Shown: positions 7,527 to 16,106, numbered from the stretch's first letter. The stretch: DNA of 64,000 nt from Levilactobacillus paucivorans (GCF_001437125.1 NZ_JQCA01000043.1:1-64000), one strand, 5' to 3'. Notes: generated by a model not told the origin, from the letters alone. Numbers and translations: made by a program.

Positions 7527-8711
7527 CTAATCTTGTGCTAGTTTCTGCGGTTCACCGATCAGCCAGTGACCCAGTAAGGCCAGGAACAAGAAGACCATGG
7601 CGACGCCACAGACACCCGTCCAACCCGCATGACCCCAAGCCCAGGTGGCCGACAGCGTCCCCATCGATCCGCCCAGAAAATAGCTGAACATGAAGACCGA
7701 ATTGTTTCGGCTACTCTGCTGGCGATTCAGGGACTGTACGATGGCCTGGTTGGAGACCTGACTGAATTGTGTTCCCAGATCCAGGAGAATAATGCCGACG
7801 ATGAGGCCCAGCATCCAGTGGCCAATTAACCAGAAGAGCACGAAGGCGACCCCCGAGAAGACCATCCCCAGACCCACTGTCAGCCGCGGTGAGCGCTGAT
7901 CGACAAGATTCCCAATCATCGGGGCCGCCAACACCCCAGCGATGCCTAACAGCCCCAGAAGACCTGCTACGCTACTTCCCAGGTGATAGGTGTCTGCCAA
8001 ATAAAAGGCCAGCGTCGACCACAGAACGTTCGACATGCCAAACAGGCAGAACCCATTGATGGCCGACCCGCGTAATGCCCGTTGACTGGTAAAGAGTTTC
8101 GGTAACATCCCAATGACCTTTAAGTAACTCAAGTTCTGGTGACCTCGTTCATCTTGCGGTAGTTTGGCATGCACGATGAGAAGAAACACGAGGTCGATTC
8201 CCGCCGCCAGCAAATAGATATCCTGCCACGGCATGATACTCCCAAGGAGACCACTGAATGACCGTGATAACAGGATCCCCGTCAACAGGCCACTGAGCAC
8301 GATACCCAGGACCTTGCCGCGTTGAAGCGCAGGCGCCAAATAGCCTGCATAGGGGATGATGATCTGTGGCGCCACCGAGGTGATCCCCACCAAGGCCGTG
8401 GCAACGGCAAAGACCCCGGCCGTCGGTGCCCAGAACGCCAGCAAGAGTGACCCAATCGAGAGAATCATCATGACTTGAATGAGATGATAGCGATCAAAGA
8501 TGTCGCCCAAAGGGACAATCAGTAGCAAGCCAAACGCATAGCCGAGCTGCGTCACCATGGCAAGCGTCCCAACTGCCGCCTTTGACAGGTTAAAGTCCGC
8601 GGCAATCAGGTTCTCAATCGGTTGGATAAAGTTTAAGTTGGCAACGATGACCCCGGTCACCACCGCCATGAGTAGGACTGTCTTTTTCGACAGTGTTGTT
8701 TGCGTATTCAC
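7527..8711 (-). CDS. Major facilitator superfamily transporter
   Basis: The 394-residue hydrophobic protein has about twelve membrane segments. The MFS loop 2-3 motif is recognisable as PLGDIFDRYHLIQVM near residues 67-81, and a second-half counterpart as MIGNLVDQRSPRLTVGL near 262-278. It resembles the DHA1-like drug or metabolite exporters. The start codon is GTG with GAGGAGG in front. Its gene shares no promoter with the TetR-ABC operon, and substrate is not deducible. No local regulator is obvious. Confidence 0.88.
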   Translation of the reverse strand: MNTQTTLSKKTVLLMAVVTGVIVANLNFIQPIENLIAADFNLSKAAVGTLAMVTQLGYAFGLLLIVPLGDIFDRYHLIQVMMILSIGSLLLAFWAPTAGVFAVATALVGITSVAPQIIIPYAGYLAPALQRGKVLGIVLSGLLTGILLSRSFSGLLGSIMPWQDIYLLAAGIDLVFLLIVHAKLPQDERGHQNLSYLKVIGMLPKLFTSQRALRGSAINGFCLFGMSNVLWSTLAFYLADTYHLGSSVAGLLGLLGIAGVLAAPMIGNLVDQRSPRLTVGLGMVFSGVAFVLFWLIGHWMLGLIVGIILLDLGTQFSQVSNQAIVQSLNRQQSSRNNSVFMFSYFLGGSMGTLSATWAWGHAGWTGVCGVAMVFLFLALLGHWLIGEPQKLAQD

Positions 8712-8787
8712 TAGAAAAACCTCCTCATAGCAGTTTAGCCTTTTTTACCGAGAATGAAAACTGTTGACGGATTCGTGAAAGCAGAAA

Positions 8788-8814
8788 AAGAGCTGAAAAC
8801 GACTCAGCTCTTCC
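8788..8814 (-). terminator. Terminator of the small secreted protein gene
   Basis: AAGAGCTGA and TCAGCTCTT arms are followed on the minus strand by TTTTTC. Confidence 0.75.
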
Positions 8815-8846
8815 ATAATTTATTTGATAACTGGAGCCGTTAAATT

Positions 8847-9203
8847 TTATCGCGCTAACCGCTCATCGGTCATGTCTTCAGCACCCAACTTCAGTTGCCC
8901 GGCTCGCTTGGCCAGCTTGTCGGCCGTGCGGTTGCCTTCCGCGGGTAACGACATCGGTTGCGGCATTTCTGCGGCAATCGGGGCCTTCACTACTAATAAA
9001 TGCGGACCATCCGTGTCAAATGACAATTGTTGTCGTAATTCCGTCGCGGTCAGCGTCAGTAAAGCCACACTGGCCGGACTCGACGTCGGCCGTGGCAGAC
9101 TGGCGGCAGTTGCCGCCGCGATAAAGGCCCGCGGTCCGCCCAATCCCGCCAATGTCAACGTGACCCACACCAATCCCAATGATCGTACGACTGAACTTTT
9201 CAT
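8847..9203 (-). CDS. Small secreted or membrane-anchored protein of unknown function
   Basis: The 118-residue protein begins with MKSSVVRSLGLVWVTLTLAG, a positively charged start and a hydrophobic stretch typical of a signal peptide or N-terminal anchor. The mature part is low in complexity and rich in Ala, Leu and Pro, with no recognised domain. The ATG at 9203 has AGGAGGAG seven bases upstream, a very strong ribosome site that supports a real gene despite the lack of homology. It stands alone with its own terminator. A longer start further upstream lacks a ribosome site. Confidence 0.6.
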   Translation of the reverse strand: MKSSVVRSLGLVWVTLTLAGLGGPRAFIAAATAASLPRPTSSPASVALLTLTATELRQQLSFDTDGPHLLVVKAPIAAEMPQPMSLPAEGNRTADKLAKRAGQLKLGAEDMTDERLAR

Positions 9204-9344
9204 CAGACTCCTCCTAAGGTTTAGCCCCGACATCATTTTCAGCCTCAGTGTAGCAAGCCCAGATCACTTTTCAGCAAATTCTCTGTATTTTATTGGTAAA
9301 GGTCTTGTTTTCAGAATGGACTTTCAGTTAGATTTGGTCAAAAG

Positions 9345-9376
9345 AAAGGTCCATTCGTCATTAAACGAATAGACCT
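9345..9376 (-). terminator. Terminator of the small-protein operon at 9471-10006
   Basis: AGGTC-ATTCGT arms (9347-9358, 9363-9374, one bulge each) are followed on the minus strand by a T-rich stretch. Confidence 0.6.
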
Positions 9377-9470
9377 AAAAATAGAGAGAGTCGTTCCGAA
9401 TCTAGTGGACCCAACTATGTAGAATTACCTGAATTGAACACATCTAATATTGAACTAAAAATAAGCAGAT

Positions 9471-9656
9471 TCAGAAGTTCTGTGTTCCACCTTGTGACTC
9501 ACTCTTCGAATTTCCTTCACCACTAATCATCTCATGCACGACGGTTCTAAACGCTGCTAACACAAAATCTGACATGGCGTTCTTAAAGTCCTGATCATCC
9601 CAAACCTTCTTCAACAGCTTTTCCAACTTTTTAAAAGCCTCACTCAATAATCCCAT
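9471..9656 (-). CDS. Small amphipathic protein of unknown function
   Basis: The 61-residue protein opens with MGLLSEAFKKLEKLLKKVWD, a Leu/Lys amphipathic helix, and ends in a polar Gly/Ser/Gln tail. A GAGGAGG ribosome site lies seven bases before the ATG. It follows the 111-residue gene by five bases, so the two are co-transcribed. It is more AT-rich than its neighbours, which suggests transfer. I do not recognise a family. A membrane-active peptide is possible from the helix, but nothing else supports that. Confidence 0.6.
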   Translation of the reverse strand: MGLLSEAFKKLEKLLKKVWDDQDFKNAMSDFVLAAFRTVVHEMISGEGNSKSESQGGTQNF

Positions 9657-9661
9657 CGTAT

Positions 9662-9997
9662 TTACCTCCTCACTTTATTTTTTTGCTTCTTAATAGCATG
9701 TTTAATTATCGATTTCATAAATCGCTTTTTAGTCAATTTTTGATAAGCTTCTAACGATTGTAAAACTAATTCATCCTCGGATGGTGCTATCTGATCTGCT
9801 TTATTTTGAGCCACAACGACATTAACGACTGCCTCAATACTATCACGAGAAACCTCTTGGCTTACTTGATCTACTAAGTCAGCCGTACTGACTGATAAAT
9901 TGTTCTTATTATTGACCTCCGCCAGTTTCTTTGACACAGTTGGTGATTCGTCTAAAGCAAGCTGTAATTTTCTAAGTTCTGGAGACTGATTATCCAC
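9662..9997 (-). CDS. Small helical protein of unknown function
   Basis: About 111 residues, highly charged and predicted helical, with a strongly basic C terminus (KRFMKSIIKHAIKKQKNKVRR, split here only by description). I prefer the GTG at 9997, eight bases after a GGAG; an in-frame GTG at 10006 sits too close to it. No signal peptide or membrane segment is visible. It heads a two-gene AT-rich unit with the amphipathic 61-residue protein. Two Mor-family regulator genes lie upstream on the same strand. The basic tail would fit nucleic-acid or membrane binding, which is only inference. Confidence 0.55.
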   Translation of the reverse strand: MDNQSPELRKLQLALDESPTVSKKLAEVNNKNNLSVSTADLVDQVSQEVSRDSIEAVVNVVVAQNKADQIAPSEDELVLQSLEAYQKLTKKRFMKSIIKHAIKKQKNKVRR

Positions 9998-10115
9998 TGT
10001 CCTCACTCCGCTTTTCTTGAGTTATTTGAGAAACATCTTCCTTTACCATAAATATAGTTCTTCCGCTTTACAATTGGAAGAAAAGATTGATTCCTCTGAA
10101 AAACTACTTAGCAAT

Positions 10116-10373
10116 TTATTTCTCCCGCCCCAACTGAATCATCTGCCGCACCCAACGCTGTGAATAATCATATTTTCTGGTCAACTCCGCAATATTGTGG
10201 CCGTTGTACTCCGTTAGGATTTGCTTGGCAACCTTGTCCCGATTGTAGAGTCGCATGGGACACGACACCTGCTGACCACGATATAACTGGTAGATTTTCT
10301 CAGTCAGATCCTCACCAACCAAATCCACCAACTGGGCGTACGTATCTTGTAATAAATCCACTCGCATCTTCAC
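10116..10373 (-). CDS. Mor/C-family transcription activator
   Basis: The 85-residue protein resembles the Mor/C activators first known from phage Mu. The N-terminal part (LVDLVGEDLTEKIYQLYRGQQVSCPMRLYNRD) matches the dimerisation region, and the C-terminal part (NIAELTRKYDYSQRWVRQMI) is a helix-turn-helix. The start codon is GTG, six bases after GGAGGAG. It is one of three paralogues within 3 kb (also 10478 and 12671). Their targets are not evident; the small-protein operon downstream and the WYL or DUF2798 genes are candidates. Confidence 0.8.
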   Translation of the reverse strand: MKMRVDLLQDTYAQLVDLVGEDLTEKIYQLYRGQQVSCPMRLYNRDKVAKQILTEYNGHNIAELTRKYDYSQRWVRQMIQLGREK

Positions 10374-10477
10374 TTAAAACTCCTCCTTCATTGACTTCTA
10401 CACTTCACAGCGTAGCAAATGTGCACGTTTTGCTAAAATGGCCTTAGCCGTACACGATACCGGCAATCTTCCCCGAA

Positions 10478-10747
10478 TTATGCCTCCGGTTTTGCTAAGA
10501 TTCTGCGAATCGTCCGGCTCGAATAATTGTGATCGTGGGCCAATGTCACCACGCTACCCCCCTGCTTGTAGGCCCGCCGAATCGCCGTTGCTTCCTTCTT
10601 CCGGTCCAGCAGCCGTCTCGGAAAGGTGATCTGTGATCCGCCAAAGTAGGCACACATCTTTTTCGTAGCCTCGACCCCAACAACTCGTGCTAGCTTCTGA
10701 TAGACCGCGTGCCAATTTTCAATTCCGTCCACTGTCATCAACTCCAT
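10478..10747 (-). CDS. Mor/C-family transcription activator (second copy)
   Basis: The 89-residue protein shares the Mor/C layout. GSQITFPRRLLDRKKEA (about residues 47-63) matches the equivalent block in the copies at 10116 and 12671, and TLAHDHNYSSRTIRRIL is the C-terminal helix-turn-helix. The first ATG (10747) has a close TAGGAAG; in-frame starts at 10738 and 10732 are possible and would shorten it by three to five residues. It is divergent from the WYL regulator at 10822 with a gap of 74 bp. It is closer to the 12671 copy than to the 10116 copy. Confidence 0.8.
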   Translation of the reverse strand: MELMTVDGIENWHAVYQKLARVVGVEATKKMCAYFGGSQITFPRRLLDRKKEATAIRRAYKQGGSVVTLAHDHNYSSRTIRRILAKPEA

Positions 10748-10821
10748 TGCTTCCTAATTGACTTGAGTTTACAATGACAAATAGACAATATATGTCCACC
10801 TACAAAAAAGGAGGCCGCCAA

Positions 10822-11769
10822 ATGAATGCCGCCTACCGTCAATTAACCATTTTTCAATTATTAATAACTAATCATCTGGTCCAAAAAGCCTCGCTGGCCG
10901 ACCAGTTCAACATCAGTCCCCGCATGATTCAACGAGATATCAGTCAAATTCGTCAGTTTATCACTGATCAACATCTCTTTTATCAATTGGCTTATGACTA
11001 CCAGTCCGGTGGCTACCAACTAGAGACCACCCAGGCCACTGTTTCCAAGCAGGCCCTACTCCTCCTGATAAAGATTGTCCTGGCCAGTCGGGCCCTCACC
11101 AAAGACGAGATGAACAAAACCATCGACGGCTTACTCCAGCTCATCCCCGTCACCGATCAGAACGAAATCCGCCCCATCATCAAGAACGAACGCTTCTACT
11201 ACCAGCCAGTCCATCACGGACAACCACTACTCGACATCGTTTGGCAACTCAGCGGCTACATCAGTCAGCGCCAGACCATCACCATTACCTATCAACGACA
11301 GCACCGCGAAATCGTGACGCGAACCATCCTGCCTGAGGCCATCATTTTTTCCGAATATTATTTCTACGTGGTGGCTTATAATGCCAAATACAAGAGCAAC
11401 CTCTTCTACCGGGTCGACCGAATTCGCCATATTCAAGTCAATCATCAACAGCCGATCACCCGGACCCGCGCGGAACGCGTCGAAGATGGGGAGCTACGTC
11501 AACTCGTCCACTACATGCAGCCAGGGAAGAAACTCACATTACGCTTTAAATTTTGGGGTATCGTGGAGGCGGCCCTCGACCGTTTTCCAACTGCCAAAGT
11601 AGTGGACCGCTACCCCAACGAAAGGGCCGTCTTGATTGAAGCCATCGCGTTCGACCGCGGGGCCAAAATGTGGTTGCTGAGCCAAGGTTCTTTGGTTCAG
11701 GTTCAAGCACCCAGTGACTTTGTCGCGGACATCCGAACTGAACTGCAACGCACTTTGGACCGCTACTAA
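10822..11769 (+). CDS. HTH and WYL domain transcription regulator
   Basis: The 315-residue protein has an N-terminal winged helix (LVQKASLADQFNISPRMIQRDISQIRQF, residues about 18-45). A WYL domain follows around residues 150-200 (IVTRTILPEAIIFSEYYFYVVAY). C-terminal WCX-like segments come after it (KKLTLRFKFWGIVEAALDRFP). These are ligand-responsive regulators, often repressors or activators of defence or metabolic genes. The ATG at 10822 has AGGAGG seven bases upstream; an earlier in-frame ATG at 10774 lacks one. It is divergent from a Mor/C gene and 172 bp upstream of the DUF2798 gene, either of which could be its target. Confidence 0.82.
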   Translation: MNAAYRQLTIFQLLITNHLVQKASLADQFNISPRMIQRDISQIRQFITDQHLFYQLAYDYQSGGYQLETTQATVSKQALLLLIKIVLASRALTKDEMNKTIDGLLQLIPVTDQNEIRPIIKNERFYYQPVHHGQPLLDIVWQLSGYISQRQTITITYQRQHREIVTRTILPEAIIFSEYYFYVVAYNAKYKSNLFYRVDRIRHIQVNHQQPITRTRAERVEDGELRQLVHYMQPGKKLTLRFKFWGIVEAALDRFPTAKVVDRYPNERAVLIEAIAFDRGAKMWLLSQGSLVQVQAPSDFVADIRTELQRTLDRY

Positions 11770-11941
11770 CGCCCCATTCTGAACTTATTGACACGCTATA
11801 AACGTACGAGTGACCGGCACTCAAGCCACTCATTTCAAATGAAGACGTTTTAGTCCCCAACAATTAAAAATAATCCTTACGACAGTTCTGAAAACGTGTT
11901 ATGCTAGCATCTCGTGGGAAATTTAAACGAGGAGCAACACA

Positions 11942-12448
11942 ATGCCTAAAAATTTCAAAGAAGAATTACTTTTCACTGCCGTTATGGCGGGACTGATGGT
12001 CCTGGTCATGGCTGGCTACAACATCGCTTTAGCCGATGGCTTTTCCAACCACTTCATCCGTGAGGTCCTGACGGGTTACCCGCTAGCCTTACTGGTAGCC
12101 GCTATCTGCGACCTGGGGATTATCGGCCCCGGCGTTAAATACATCTTTTTCCACTTCATTATTAATGATTACATGAAAAAGAAGCAAATCCGGATTGCCT
12201 TGACGATCTCCGTCATGATGGTTGCCGGTATGGTCACTTTGATGTCTCTGTTTGGGATCATCGTGACCCAGAACTTTGGCGGGAACTTCTTCCTGACCTA
12301 CCTGCACACCTGGATCTTTAATTTATTTATGGCCCTACCACTCCAACTTATCGTGGTCGGCCCCATCGCTCGGGCAATCCTGGGCGCTGTTCAAAAGAAG
12401 ACTGCTCTCAAGGCAGCCAAGATGGAAACCGAATCAGTAGAAGATTAA
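11942..12448 (+). CDS. DUF2798 family membrane protein, two tandem domains
   Basis: The 168-residue protein has four membrane segments arranged as two copies of the DUF2798 two-helix unit (about residues 8-75 and 85-150). Each copy has a GxxxGYPLAL or MALPLQLIVVGPIAR type second helix. The function of DUF2798 is unknown. AGGAG precedes the ATG, and TTATGCT upstream (about 11898) could be a -10 box. A terminator follows directly. The gene is flanked by regulators on both sides. Confidence 0.85.
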   Translation: MPKNFKEELLFTAVMAGLMVLVMAGYNIALADGFSNHFIREVLTGYPLALLVAAICDLGIIGPGVKYIFFHFIINDYMKKKQIRIALTISVMMVAGMVTLMSLFGIIVTQNFGGNFFLTYLHTWIFNLFMALPLQLIVVGPIARAILGAVQKKTALKAAKMETESVED

Positions 12449-12456
12449 CCCTAACT

Positions 12457-12496
12457 AAACGTCGCCGCTACCAATCAGTAGTGGGGACGTTTTTAT
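12457..12496 (+). terminator. Terminator of the DUF2798 gene
   Basis: AAACGTC..GCTAC and GTAG..GACGTTT arms are followed by T5. Confidence 0.75.
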
Positions 12497-12528
12497 ATTT
12501 TCAGTGGACCCACGCCAACGAAAAATAG

Positions 12529-12567
12529 AAGCGTCACAACCGTTAGATTTCGGTTGTGACGCTTTTT
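12529..12567. terminator. Second strong hairpin terminator
   Basis: A perfect 14-bp pair (12529-12542 with 12551-12564) has T-rich ends on both strands. It can stop minus-strand transcription from the Mor gene at 12671. The stretch 12568-12670 shows no supported gene. Confidence 0.75.
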
Positions 12568-12670
12568 AGGATCTTCTTTAATTATTGTTTCGGGGCAAGC
12601 TGTCTTGGTCGCCGCCCTGGGCTTGCCACAGTCTGCTCGTCCCGCATTATCAATCATAAGTATTAGATTC

Positions 12671-12946
12671 CTAGTGTTGATCATCGTTTTTCTCCGATTC
12701 AACTTCTTTCAATAATCGGCGAATATGTCGGGCTGAATAGCCATGGGACTGGGCCAACACATCGACTGGAACCCCATGTTGCCGCTCCTGCCAAATCATC
12801 TCGGCTTCTTTCTTAGGGTCGAGTAATCGGGTGGGAAAATAGAGTTGGGACCCCGTGAAGTGCTTAAAGAGCTCCTCCGTTGCCGCCGCTCCGATGATCC
12901 GAGCCATCTCCTGGTAAAGTGTTTGCCAATTTTCCGTCTTTTCCAT
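12671..12946 (-). CDS. Mor/C-family transcription activator (third copy)
   Basis: The 91-residue protein shares ENWQTLYQEMARIIGAAATEE and GSQLYFPTRLLDPKKEAEM with the copy at 10478, so they are clear paralogues. VDVLAQSHGYSARHIRRLL is the C-terminal helix-turn-helix. A weak GGGTGG lies before the ATG. It ends convergent with the DUF2798 gene. Three members of a family best known from transposable phage, scattered among unrelated genes and without phage structural genes, suggest domesticated regulators. Confidence 0.8.
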   Translation of the reverse strand: MEKTENWQTLYQEMARIIGAAATEELFKHFTGSQLYFPTRLLDPKKEAEMIWQERQHGVPVDVLAQSHGYSARHIRRLLKEVESEKNDDQH

Positions 12947-13435
12947 ATTTTCTTAACCACCCTTACTTCACATTAGAAATCTGAATTATGTCACCGAAAA
13001 AGGCGTTCTCACGACCCCTTTCTTTTATCTCTAGACCACTTAACAGCGCGACCCAACCCGTGCTACGGCGCGGTTCTATTAATGCTTAGCTTACCCGGTT
13101 GGGTTGGCCATTTCTGTTGACCTTTTCACGACAAATGTCTATATCACCTAAAATAATCAGCGGCTTGGTATTGTTGCTAAGCTAAACATTTAAATCTTGA
13201 GACCCTTTATTCAGCGGTCTATCGCCAATCGAGCAACTTGCTTCCACAGAACTAATCTGGAAGCGCCGAGGATTAGCTCGCTGTTTTACCACCATAAGTT
13301 CTACGAATATTTTTCTAACCCCATCGTTTGCCGCTATCTAGAGACCAGTTTTCGGTCTAAATGTCACTACCGGCCAACGCCAGATTGATGTATGATTAAA
13401 TTAGTTAAGACAATACATATCCAGAGGAGTTAAAT
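12947..13435. other. Gene-free interval before the amidase gene
   Basis: I see no supported gene in these 489 bp. An inverted repeat ACCCAACC/GGTTGGGT (13051-13058 with 13097-13104) encloses a GC-rich stretch and could be a terminator-like or RNA structure. Close to the amidase start there is an AT-rich promoter-like region, and GAGGAG (about 13423) serves as ribosome site. A 63-codon open frame at 13197-13388 lacks a ribosome site. Confidence 0.5.
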
Positions 13436-14125
13436 ATGCGTTTGAAATGGAAATTAAGTTTGCTCACCGCCGCCCTATTACTCTTACCAATCAGTCTGGC
13501 CACGACGCCCGAAACGTCGGTCAAAGCTGCCAGCACGTCGACTACCAAGACAACCAAGAAGGTCACGAAAAAGAAGAAGGCTAAACACACCTACCTCATC
13601 GTGATGGGTCACGGTGCCGGCGATCCCGGTGCTCGCGGTAACGGGACTAGCGAGGCCAAGTTCTTACGAAAGTACTACTTACCACAACTGAAGAAATACG
13701 CCAAAAAGATCAAGAACAGCAAGGTCGTCTTCTACAATTCAAAGCACGACATCGTTCGTGACACCCTGGTTCACCACAAGGGGTCATACAAGATTAATAA
13801 GAAGACAACGGTCATCATGTTCCATCTCGATGCCCCATACGGTCGCGGTGGTCACGTCATCATTCACAAGAAACACCCGACGGCTCGTGACAAGCGGATG
13901 GCCAAGGTCATCAAGAAGTACGTGGGCTTGAACCACGCCTACAACGGTTACAGCTACCGGACCGACCTCAAGAACTGTAACGTGCTGCGCCACCGGCACA
14001 TCGACTACAGCCTGGTCGAAATGGGTTTCATTACCAACAAGTCCAACTTCAAGCACCTCAAGAAGAACCGGGCCAAGATTGCGAAAGCTTACATCGAAGC
14101 TATCACCAATGAGAATATCAAGTAG
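13436..14125 (+). CDS. Secreted N-acetylmuramoyl-L-alanine amidase (Amidase_3)
   Basis: The 229-residue protein has a signal peptide (MRLKWKLSLLTAALLLLPIS, probable cleavage after the VKAA near residue 32). A Thr/Lys-rich linker and an Amidase_3 catalytic domain follow. GHGAGDPGARGNG (about 58-70), FHLDAPYGRGGHVIIH (about 129-144) and VEMGFITN (about 198-205) match the zinc-binding and catalytic blocks of this family. It would cut the amide between muramic acid and the peptide stem. There is no wall-binding module; the very basic mature protein (many Lys) may bind teichoic acids instead. It is monocistronic with a strong terminator. Confidence 0.88.
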   Translation: MRLKWKLSLLTAALLLLPISLATTPETSVKAASTSTTKTTKKVTKKKKAKHTYLIVMGHGAGDPGARGNGTSEAKFLRKYYLPQLKKYAKKIKNSKVVFYNSKHDIVRDTLVHHKGSYKINKKTTVIMFHLDAPYGRGGHVIIHKKHPTARDKRMAKVIKKYVGLNHAYNGYSYRTDLKNCNVLRHRHIDYSLVEMGFITNKSNFKHLKKNRAKIAKAYIEAITNENIK

Positions 14126-14145
14126 GTCTGTCACAATATGTCAGA

Positions 14146-14181
14146 AATCCCCTGATCAAACTCGATCAGGGGATTTTTTTG
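14146..14181 (+). terminator. Terminator of the amidase gene
   Basis: Perfect 12-bp arms (AATCCCCTGATC) with a 6-base loop are followed by T7. Confidence 0.9.
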
Positions 14182-14400
14182 AAATTATTTGTGAATCTAT
14201 GATCATCAATCGCGTTTATTCGATCCGTCAAGTGTTTCACAATTGGCAGTCATCCTCATTTACAGCCACAACCATCCCCCACCGCGATGCGACTTGCGTC
14301 ATTGAGTTTAGTAAGTTTCTTACCAAAATCGCTCACGTCTAGGCTCCCGGGCAACACGCATGCTCAGCAAATTGTTGGGAAACAATTATTTGTGATATGT

Positions 14401-14430
14401 TTGGCAATCTATCTTTTTTCACGTTATAAC
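14401..14430 (+). promoter_or_regulatory. Candidate promoter of the aldehyde dehydrogenase gene
   Basis: TTGGCA (14401-14406) and TATAAC (14425-14430) are 18 bp apart. Just upstream AATTGTT/AAACAATT forms a short dyad. The rest of the 400-bp gap 14182-14580 holds no supported gene. Confidence 0.5.
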
Positions 14431-14580
14431 TAATCATGGGTAAGCAAATATACGGGTGATTTATTAACAACTCTAATTGCTCGATTTTTCACCCGATCAC
14501 TCGAAAGTACCTGTTCATTCCGGGTGATCCTGTTGGCAGTCGTTTTCGTTCTCAATTTTGGAAAGGAAGGCTTCTCGCTT

Positions 14581-16062
14581 ATGTCACAGTCACAAAATTC
14601 CGTATCGTTAAAACACTATCAGATGTACATCAATGGTGAGTTCAGAGACTCCGCTTCCGGCAATCTCATCACCGTCATTAACCCTGCTACTGGGGAACCT
14701 ATCTCTACGGTTCCTAGTGCCACGCTCGCCGAGACCCGCGAGGCCATCGACGCCGCCTATGAGGCTCAGAAGACCTGGAAACAGGTGCCAGCCGCAACTC
14801 GGGGACAGTATCTCCACGACTGCGCAACCGAGATTCGTAAGGACCAAGACCACCTGATCGCCATGCTCCAAGAGGAACAAGGCAAGATTAAGTCGCTGGC
14901 CACTACTGAAATTCTCTTCTCCGCGGACTACTTCGATTACATGGCCAGTGCGGCGCGGACCTACGAAGGGGAAATCGTTCAGTCCGACAACGCCAATGAA
15001 AATATCATGATTGCTAAACAGCCAATCGGGGTTGCCGCCGGGATTCTCCCCTGGAACTTCCCATTCTTCCTCATCGCCAGAAAGATGGGGCCAGCTCTGG
15101 TCACCGGGAACACTATCGTCATGAAGCCAAGTACCGATACGCCAAACTTAGGGCTGGAATTCGGGAAGATCTGTGATCGTGTCGGCATCCCTAAGGGGGT
15201 CGTCAACATCGTCACTGGTCCTGGTGCGGTCATTGGGGACGAACTCTCCAAGAACAAGAAGATTGGCATCATCAGCCTGACCGGTTCCGTTAATTCCGGG
15301 AAGCGCGTCATGGCCGCGGCCGCAACGCACATGGCCAAGGTTTCCTTGGAACTCGGTGGGAAGGCGCCAGCTATCGTCTGCAAGGACGCCGATATCGACC
15401 TGGCCGTCCAAGCCATTATTGACTCCCGGATCGACAACAACGGGCAGCTCTGCAACAACTGTGAACGGATCTACGTTCAGGAGGATGTCGCCGAAGAATT
15501 TACCCAGAAATTAGCCACCAAGATGGCCGCCGTCACGGTGGGTGATCCGATGGCTGACGAGTCTGTCGGCATGGGACCGCTGATCAACCAGGCCGCCCTG
15601 GATAAGGTTGCTGGAATGGTCGATCGGGCCGTCGAAGCCGGCGGAAAGGTCGTCGCCGGGGGCCACGTCTTAAACATCGCCAACGGCTTCTACTACGAAC
15701 CAACGGTCATTACCAACGTGACCCAGGACTCCGAGATTGTCCAAGACGAAATCTTCGGACCGGTTCTGCCAGTCCTGACGTTTAAGACCTTAGATGATGC
15801 CATTAATATGGCCAACGACAGCGACTTCGGGTTGACCTCGTCCATCTTCACCCAGAACCTCGACAATGCCATGCGCGCCGCTAACGAGCTGGAAGACGGG
15901 GAAACCTATATTAACCGGTTCAACTTTGAAGCCATGAATGGGTCCCACTCTGGCTGGAAGGAATCTGGCATTGGTGGGGACGACGGGAAGCACGGGATCG
16001 AAGAATTCCTGAACACTCACGTCATCTACCTGCAAGGTCATCCTGAGAAGGCGCAAGGCTAA
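14581..16062 (+). CDS. aldA: NAD-dependent aldehyde dehydrogenase, lactaldehyde dehydrogenase type
   Basis: The 493-residue protein is a full-length aldehyde dehydrogenase close to AldA, which oxidises lactaldehyde or glycolaldehyde to the acid with NAD+. ILPWNFPFFLIARK (about residue 157) is the cofactor-site block, SLELGGKAP (about 255) holds the catalytic Glu, and NNGQLCNNCERIY (about 283-295) holds the catalytic Cys in the AldA-like context. I chose the ATG at 14581 since GGAAAGGAAGG precedes it; an upstream in-frame ATG adds a hydrophobic stretch without homology. It precedes the alcohol dehydrogenase gene, and the two enzymes could handle one alcohol-aldehyde-acid series, but a terminator and separate promoter lie between them. 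Confidence 0.88.
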   Translation: MSQSQNSVSLKHYQMYINGEFRDSASGNLITVINPATGEPISTVPSATLAETREAIDAAYEAQKTWKQVPAATRGQYLHDCATEIRKDQDHLIAMLQEEQGKIKSLATTEILFSADYFDYMASAARTYEGEIVQSDNANENIMIAKQPIGVAAGILPWNFPFFLIARKMGPALVTGNTIVMKPSTDTPNLGLEFGKICDRVGIPKGVVNIVTGPGAVIGDELSKNKKIGIISLTGSVNSGKRVMAAAATHMAKVSLELGGKAPAIVCKDADIDLAVQAIIDSRIDNNGQLCNNCERIYVQEDVAEEFTQKLATKMAAVTVGDPMADESVGMGPLINQAALDKVAGMVDRAVEAGGKVVAGGHVLNIANGFYYEPTVITNVTQDSEIVQDEIFGPVLPVLTFKTLDDAINMANDSDFGLTSSIFTQNLDNAMRAANELEDGETYINRFNFEAMNGSHSGWKESGIGGDDGKHGIEEFLNTHVIYLQGHPEKAQG

Positions 16063-16073
16063 TCTGTCTTACC

Positions 16074-16106
16074 AAAAAGTTTGGGATTCATGCCCAAACT
16101 TTTTCT
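16074..16106 (+). terminator. Terminator of the aldehyde dehydrogenase gene
   Basis: Perfect arms AAAAGTTTGGG and CCCAAACTTTT with a 7-base loop are followed by a T tail. Confidence 0.85.

Noticed and set aside
8824-9372. 182-codon plus-strand frame
   Set aside because: Almost entirely antisense to the small secreted protein gene at 8847-9203, which has a far better ribosome site and a signal peptide.
9471-9656. Calling the amphipathic 61-residue protein a bacteriocin
   Set aside because: No double-glycine leader, no transporter or immunity gene nearby, and no family match; amphipathicity alone is not enough.
12493-12702. 69-codon minus-strand frame overlapping the Mor gene end
   Set aside because: Runs through two terminator hairpins and lacks a ribosome site.
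13197-13388. 63-codon plus-strand frame in the gap before the amidase gene
   Set aside because: No ribosome site, odd composition (many Cys, His, Arg) and no link to a promoter or terminator; treated as chance.
14389-14406. TTGTGATATGTTTGGCAA as a Rex operator
   Set aside because: Only the left half fits TTGTGA-N6-TCACAA; the right half has two mismatches of six.
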